Of a stretch of DNA of 64,000 bases, positions 60,747-64,000 are shown piece by piece. Source of the DNA: an uncultured Lachnospiraceae bacterium (lineage in GTDB: Bacteria; Bacillota; Clostridia; Lachnospirales; Lachnospiraceae); the NCBI GenBank assembly GCA_947243855.1, contig CAMXIK010000008.1:60210-124209 (forward strand), given 5' to 3'. How positions within the stretch are numbered: the first letter of the stretch is position 1; every line of letters starts with the position of its first letter. The position numbers and the translations under genes are program-made. The notes under the pieces were generated by a model, which saw only the letters and a program-made list of their open reading frames with translations, searched no databases and was not told the origin of the DNA.

Positions 60747-61895
60747 CTACGCCACTTCCTTTTTCACGATTTCCGCCTTATCCCTGTAAAACGCCATCGT
60801 TAAGACCGCGCAGCATATAAAGCTGAACGCCGCCACCACAATCGCCTTAATCAGATTACCCGGCTCTTCCGCGCTATAAAACATCAATATCGAAGGAATG
60901 CTGGGAAATGTGTAGATATAAGCATGAACCGTAATTGCTCCCTGTACCACACCCGCTATCATACAGCCCAAAATATTAGCCACCGCCGGCGTTTTTTCTT
61001 TCAGGCAGATGCCAAAGATGGAAGGTTCCGCAATACCCGGAATCAGCGCCGTAACCATAGCGCTTAACGCCATGGATTTCTTTGCTTTCTCTTTTGATTT
61101 TAAAAACACGCCCAGATCACAGCCCGCCAATCCCATATTGGAAATAAACAGCGCCACCATGATACCATAATCCACTCCCGTCAGCCCGATCTGCGTAATT
61201 GCCAACGTCATAAAAATCCAATGCATGCCCGTAGATACCAAAAAGATCGTGAGACCCGCAAAAACGCCCCATGCCACAATGGGCACTCTGTCCTGCAGCA
61301 AGTTTAACACTTCCGCCAGTCCATTGCTGATCAGGCTCACCACCGGCTCGATCACTAAAATTCCCAAAAGCGCCGTGGCAAAAATTGCGCACGCCGCCAA
61401 AAGATAGGGCTGTAAACTTTCTTTTATCACTCTTTTTAAAAAACGCACGATATGGGACATGCAGAAAATCAGTAAAATAATCGGTATCACACTGTAGGCA
61501 TAGGTGGCCGGCACCACCGGAATCCCCACAAACGTAACCTTCTCCCCGCTTTCCATAAGCGCCGCAAAATCCGGAAGGAGAAGCACGCACACACTGACAA
61601 TCGCAAGCATCGGGTCCGTGTCAAAATGCTTCGCCGCGGAATAGGCAACCATAACCGGCAGAAAATAAAAAGGCGTCGTGGCAATCGCCGACAAAACAAC
61701 TTCCGTCGTACCCGTCAAAATATGGGCCGCTGTAAGCAAGAGCACTGCCATCTTAAAGATACCGCCCGCCAGAACAATTGGAATAATGGGCGCCATACAT
61801 TCGCTGATATGATCAAATACCGCCGATAGAGATTTTTTGAAATCCACTCGCTGTCCCTCATTTTCTAAACCATACGCCGCTAATCCTTTTTCCAT
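60747..61895 (-). CDS. orphan PTS EIIC domain protein (glucoside family)
   Basis: About 382 residues, nearly all membrane-embedded, forming a PTS glucose-glucoside EIIC domain. The hallmark GIAEPSIFGICLKEK sugar-binding loop is present, together with the start FDHISECMAPIIPIVLAGGIFK. Neither EIIB nor EIIA is fused or encoded nearby, whereas family members normally read EIIB-EIIC-EIIA. The ATG at 61895 has no clear ribosome site; a TTG at 61904 is also in frame. It may use components from elsewhere, act as a transporter without phosphorylation, or be a remnant. Confidence 0.82.
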   Translation of the reverse strand: MEKGLAAYGLENEGQRVDFKKSLSAVFDHISECMAPIIPIVLAGGIFKMAVLLLTAAHILTGTTEVVLSAIATTPFYFLPVMVAYSAAKHFDTDPMLAIVSVCVLLLPDFAALMESGEKVTFVGIPVVPATYAYSVIPIILLIFCMSHIVRFLKRVIKESLQPYLLAACAIFATALLGILVIEPVVSLISNGLAEVLNLLQDRVPIVAWGVFAGLTIFLVSTGMHWIFMTLAITQIGLTGVDYGIMVALFISNMGLAGCDLGVFLKSKEKAKKSMALSAMVTALIPGIAEPSIFGICLKEKTPAVANILGCMIAGVVQGAITVHAYIYTFPSIPSILMFYSAEEPGNLIKAIVVAAFSFICCAVLTMAFYRDKAEIVKKEVA

Positions 61896-61989
61896 ACGTT
61901 TCAATACGACATGCTCTATGGATTATATCGGTCATATGGCAAATTTTCTGTACTCACAAAGATAGGCCGCCGTCTCCCTTTCAAGCAAA

Positions 61990-62397
61990 CTACTCTCCTT
62001 CCAGTTCTTCCAGATATTGTCTGGCAGTCTTCTCCCACTGCCCTCCCGGCTCCGTATCCAGATACTCTTTCAATTCTTCGATATAAGGCGCTTTATCCTC
62101 AGAAATTTTTCCTTTGGTATAAGCCAGATAAGCATAGGAAAAAGCCCAGCGGTCGTCAAATTCCTCTTCGTAATCATAATCAAAAAAAAGGTCTAAAAAT
62201 TCGCCGTCAACCCCAAACAGCTTCTCTGAATTTTCGATACTGTCCATCCGATACGCCAGAGAGTGCACCTTGTATGTGCGCGACAGCCCCACAAACCGGA
62301 CAAAACAAAACGCCATACAAATAAAAAATACAATCGTGAATAAAACAATCAACATATAATATTTGGTTTTATCTTTGCTTCCCGCTTTACTTTCCAA
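61990..62397 (-). CDS. small membrane protein, third gene of zinc-ribbon cluster
   Basis: A protein of about 135 residues with one membrane helix (residues ~15-37, LIVLFTIVFFICMAFCFV) and an acidic, helical C-terminal domain (FDYDYEEEFDDRWAF…TARQYLEELEGE) with a TPR-like look. No zinc ribbon is present, unlike its two upstream neighbours. The likely start is TTG 62397, 6 nt behind GGAAG and overlapping the upstream gene's stop by 11 bp. I do not recognise the family; shared topology and overlap suggest it works with the other two. Confidence 0.65.
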   Translation of the reverse strand: MESKAGSKDKTKYYMLIVLFTIVFFICMAFCFVRFVGLSRTYKVHSLAYRMDSIENSEKLFGVDGEFLDLFFDYDYEEEFDDRWAFSYAYLAYTKGKISEDKAPYIEELKEYLDTEPGGQWEKTARQYLEELEGE

Positions 62398-63142
62398 AAT
62401 ATTCTTCCATCCTCTCTTTGGTGACAGCTTCCACATCAATGCTTCCGTCCAGCACAAATTGTTCTCCGTATTCCAATCCCTTCAACGTCTCAATCTCTTC
62501 CTCCGTCAGCCGGTAGTAATTTTTCAAATAACCTTCAACTTCATGGACCAAATCCTGTTTCACTTCACTTTCATCAACATCCGCCCCATAACCGTAAAAA
62601 ATCTGGATCGTGGTCAGATCTGTATCCCTGAGAGAGGGATAGTTATTTCCCTCATCCATGGACTCCATCGACTGCAATACGCCCGTCAAAACAAGGCTGT
62701 ATGAATAAATATCATCCAAATCCTCCGAATACTCCGGATAATTCTGAAACAGCTCGCCTGTCGGATCTGTACTGGAAGCGAGAAGATATGCTCGTATATA
62801 CTGCTTCTCATTCATATAGCGCGACAGCAGTTCTTTGTTTTTCACAAGGCGTGACCCTGTTACCTGATAAGACGACCGAAAGCCAAAGCGGTATTGGTAA
62901 AAAGTAATCAATCCAAAAGAAACGAGGATGATCGCAAAAAACACAATCCCCAGTTTAATCGTCAAGTGCTTAAGCACTTGATTGGTCCCAGTCTCCAAAA
63001 GCTCATCCCGCTTTTTCTCATAAGCGGCATCATAGGTTTGAAGTTCTTTAGCCAATTTCAAAGCCGTCTCATTAACCGTGCCGCAATAGGGGCATCTTAG
63101 CTGGTCGCTGGCAAATTCAGCGCCGCAGTTTGTACATTTCAT
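62387..63142 (-). CDS. zinc-ribbon membrane protein, second gene of cluster
   Basis: A 251-residue protein beginning with a zinc ribbon MKCTNCGAEF…LRCPYCGTVN (two CxxC pairs), then a cytoplasmic helix, one membrane helix (~62-84), and an acidic extracytoplasmic domain of ~165 residues with helical repeats (KNKELLSRYMNEKQYIRAYLLASS). The domain is not recognised. Its start overlaps the upstream gene's end by 26 bp, and its end overlaps the next gene, so the three are probably co-translated. Function unknown. Confidence 0.78.
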   Translation of the reverse strand: MKCTNCGAEFASDQLRCPYCGTVNETALKLAKELQTYDAAYEKKRDELLETGTNQVLKHLTIKLGIVFFAIILVSFGLITFYQYRFGFRSSYQVTGSRLVKNKELLSRYMNEKQYIRAYLLASSTDPTGELFQNYPEYSEDLDDIYSYSLVLTGVLQSMESMDEGNNYPSLRDTDLTTIQIFYGYGADVDESEVKQDLVHEVEGYLKNYYRLTEEEIETLKGLEYGEQFVLDGSIDVEAVTKERMEEYFGK

Positions 63143-63791
63143 CTTCCAGTCCTTCTTTCATCAATATTTCCGTCTCCCGCTCCACTTCCTCTTTTAACGC
63201 CGCCTCTATGGCCTCGTCAGTCTCATAGATCTGAAAAAAGATATCATCGCTCCGCATATTGTAATCTTCCGCAAGCGTTTGATAAATCCATAACATCTCC
63301 TCTGTATCGTCAGCCTCAAAGGCCTCGTCGAACAACGGCGGAAACGTATGCAGAAACCACGCCGTACGATATAGAAAATAATCTGGCGCACCAATATAAT
63401 CTTCACACTCATCAATCAAATATTGCTCAAGCTGATCCCAATCCTCTTTCTGATATGCCTTTTGCAGATCTCGGGACAGATCGTCCATTTCCCCCTGCGC
63501 CATAGAATCCCTAATTTTTCCCGGCACATCAAAAAGGAAAAAGAGTCCGAACAGCACAAACAAAACAAAAAGCGTAACTGCGGCAATCAAGCCTAATTTC
63601 TTAGGAACAGCCCTTGTCTCTGCCTGTGCCTTTTGTACCTGCGCAATTTTTTGATCCGTTTTCTCCCTGCTTAAATCAATTAGCTCCCTGCCGCAGTATG
63701 GGCAAAATGCCATCCCCGGTTCGGAAATTGCCGCGCCGCAATTGGAACAGGTTGGTATCCTTCTATTTTTTTCCATCTTTTGCTCTGCCAT
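63117..63791 (-). CDS. zinc-ribbon membrane protein, first gene of cluster
   Basis: About 224 residues: a zinc ribbon (CSNCGAAIS…AFCPYCGREL), a Lys/Gln-rich helix, one membrane helix (about residues 68-88, GLIAAVTLFVLFVLFGLFFLF), and an acidic helical external domain (~95-224). Layout matches the following gene, suggesting ancient duplication, although the external sequences differ. ATG 63791 with GGTGA 7 nt upstream is chosen; ATG 63809 is possible. Function unknown; zinc-ribbon plus TM proteins often sense or scaffold at the membrane. Confidence 0.75.
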   Translation of the reverse strand: MAEQKMEKNRRIPTCSNCGAAISEPGMAFCPYCGRELIDLSREKTDQKIAQVQKAQAETRAVPKKLGLIAAVTLFVLFVLFGLFFLFDVPGKIRDSMAQGEMDDLSRDLQKAYQKEDWDQLEQYLIDECEDYIGAPDYFLYRTAWFLHTFPPLFDEAFEADDTEEMLWIYQTLAEDYNMRSDDIFFQIYETDEAIEAALKEEVERETEILMKEGLEDEMYKLRR

Positions 63792-63904
63792 TCTATGATC
63801 ACCATTCATCGCCTTTGCGGCTATTATATCGTATAAATAGACGATCTTCCACTATTTTTTCTTTTGCACCAAGCCGCACCCAAAATTAAAGTTACAAAAA
63901 ATAC

Positions 63905-63933
63905 GGGAAACGTTGATAAATACAGCGTTTCCC
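63905..63933 (-). terminator. terminator downstream of tRNA-Phe
   Basis: On the minus strand GGGAAACG and CGTTTCCC form an 8-bp stem followed by GTATTTTTTG, located 15 bp after the tRNA 3' end. Confidence 0.8.
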
Positions 63934-63947
63934 ATTAAAAAAAATAA

Positions 63948-64000
63948 TGCCCAGAACCGGAATCGAACCAGTGACACGAGGATTTTCAGTCCTCTGCTCT
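63948..64000 (-). tRNA. tRNA-Phe (GAA), 3' part; 5' end outside window
   Basis: Read on the minus strand, the anticodon arm is GAGGA-CTGAAAA-TCCTC with anticodon GAA. A 5-nt variable loop, a T arm ACTGG-TTCGATT-CCGGT and the acceptor strand TCTGGGC with discriminator A follow. The CCA end is not encoded. The D arm and 5' acceptor strand lie beyond position 64000. Confidence 0.9.

Noticed and set aside
1..64000. CRISPR arrays, rRNA operons, prophage or integrative element
   Set aside because: No regularly spaced repeats, rRNA sequence, integrase or phage structural genes were seen on either strand.

Overview
The window comes from a spore-forming, Gram-positive anaerobe of the Clostridia, most likely Lachnospiraceae. 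The evidence is the enoyl-ACP reductase FabK in a clustered fatty-acid locus, the Firmicutes block speA-like/yaaR/holB/ricT/trmN6/rsmI, the sporulation proteins SpmA and SpmB, a LysM-GH18 cortex-lytic-type enzyme, and strong AGGAGG ribosome sites. Base composition is moderate. The obvious AT-rich exception is a solitary DNA methyltransferase at 20.3-21.7 kb.

Layout. 1-9.5 kb: the cut-off end of a YesM-type sensor kinase, a membrane GGDEF protein, a DUF885 metallopeptidase-like protein, a FabT-type MarR regulator, a candidate structured RNA, spmB, a SulP anion transporter, a CE2-like esterase and a ROK sugar kinase. 9.5-16 kb (minus strand): a FAD oxidoreductase, an InlB-repeat surface protein translationally coupled to a transmembrane GGDEF protein, and two small unknowns. 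16-23 kb: a LytTR/AgrC-type two-component pair, a hemerythrin fusion, fructosamine kinase, the orphan methylase and the GH18 enzyme. 23-33 kb: an eight-gene-scale catabolic locus with rbsD, a GH63 glycosidase, a BMP-family ABC importer and rbsK, facing a divergent LacI regulator; good promoters and matching operator-like repeats lie between them. 33-45.6 kb: spmA, a FIST-GGDEF protein, a GntR/ABC exporter unit, a MATE pump, and an OmpR-type two-component system whose probable ABC exporter lies beyond an inserted PD-(D/E)XK gene. 45.6-52.6 kb: the fatty-acid cluster acpP-fabK and fabD-fabG-fabF-fabZ-NMO-fabH. 52.6-60.7 kb: DNA/RNA housekeeping genes. 60.7-64 kb: an orphan PTS EIIC, three overlapping genes for membrane proteins (two with zinc ribbons), and the 3' part of a tRNA-Phe.

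How the parts connect. The clearest regulatory story is a FabT circuit. The MarR-family gene at 4.3-4.7 kb is FabT-like in sequence. A 17-bp TTTGA-N3-TCAAA palindrome overlaps its own promoter and recurs on the acpP promoter and upstream of fabD, 47 kb away. The second is the LacI-controlled ribose/glycoside operon, whose mix of GH63 hydrolase, nucleoside-type importer and ribose enzymes suggests an unassigned ribose-containing substrate. Three GGDEF proteins with different sensory modules indicate active cyclic-di-GMP signalling, but I saw no c-di-GMP riboswitch here. Functions are assigned from sequence motifs recognised by eye; no database search was run.
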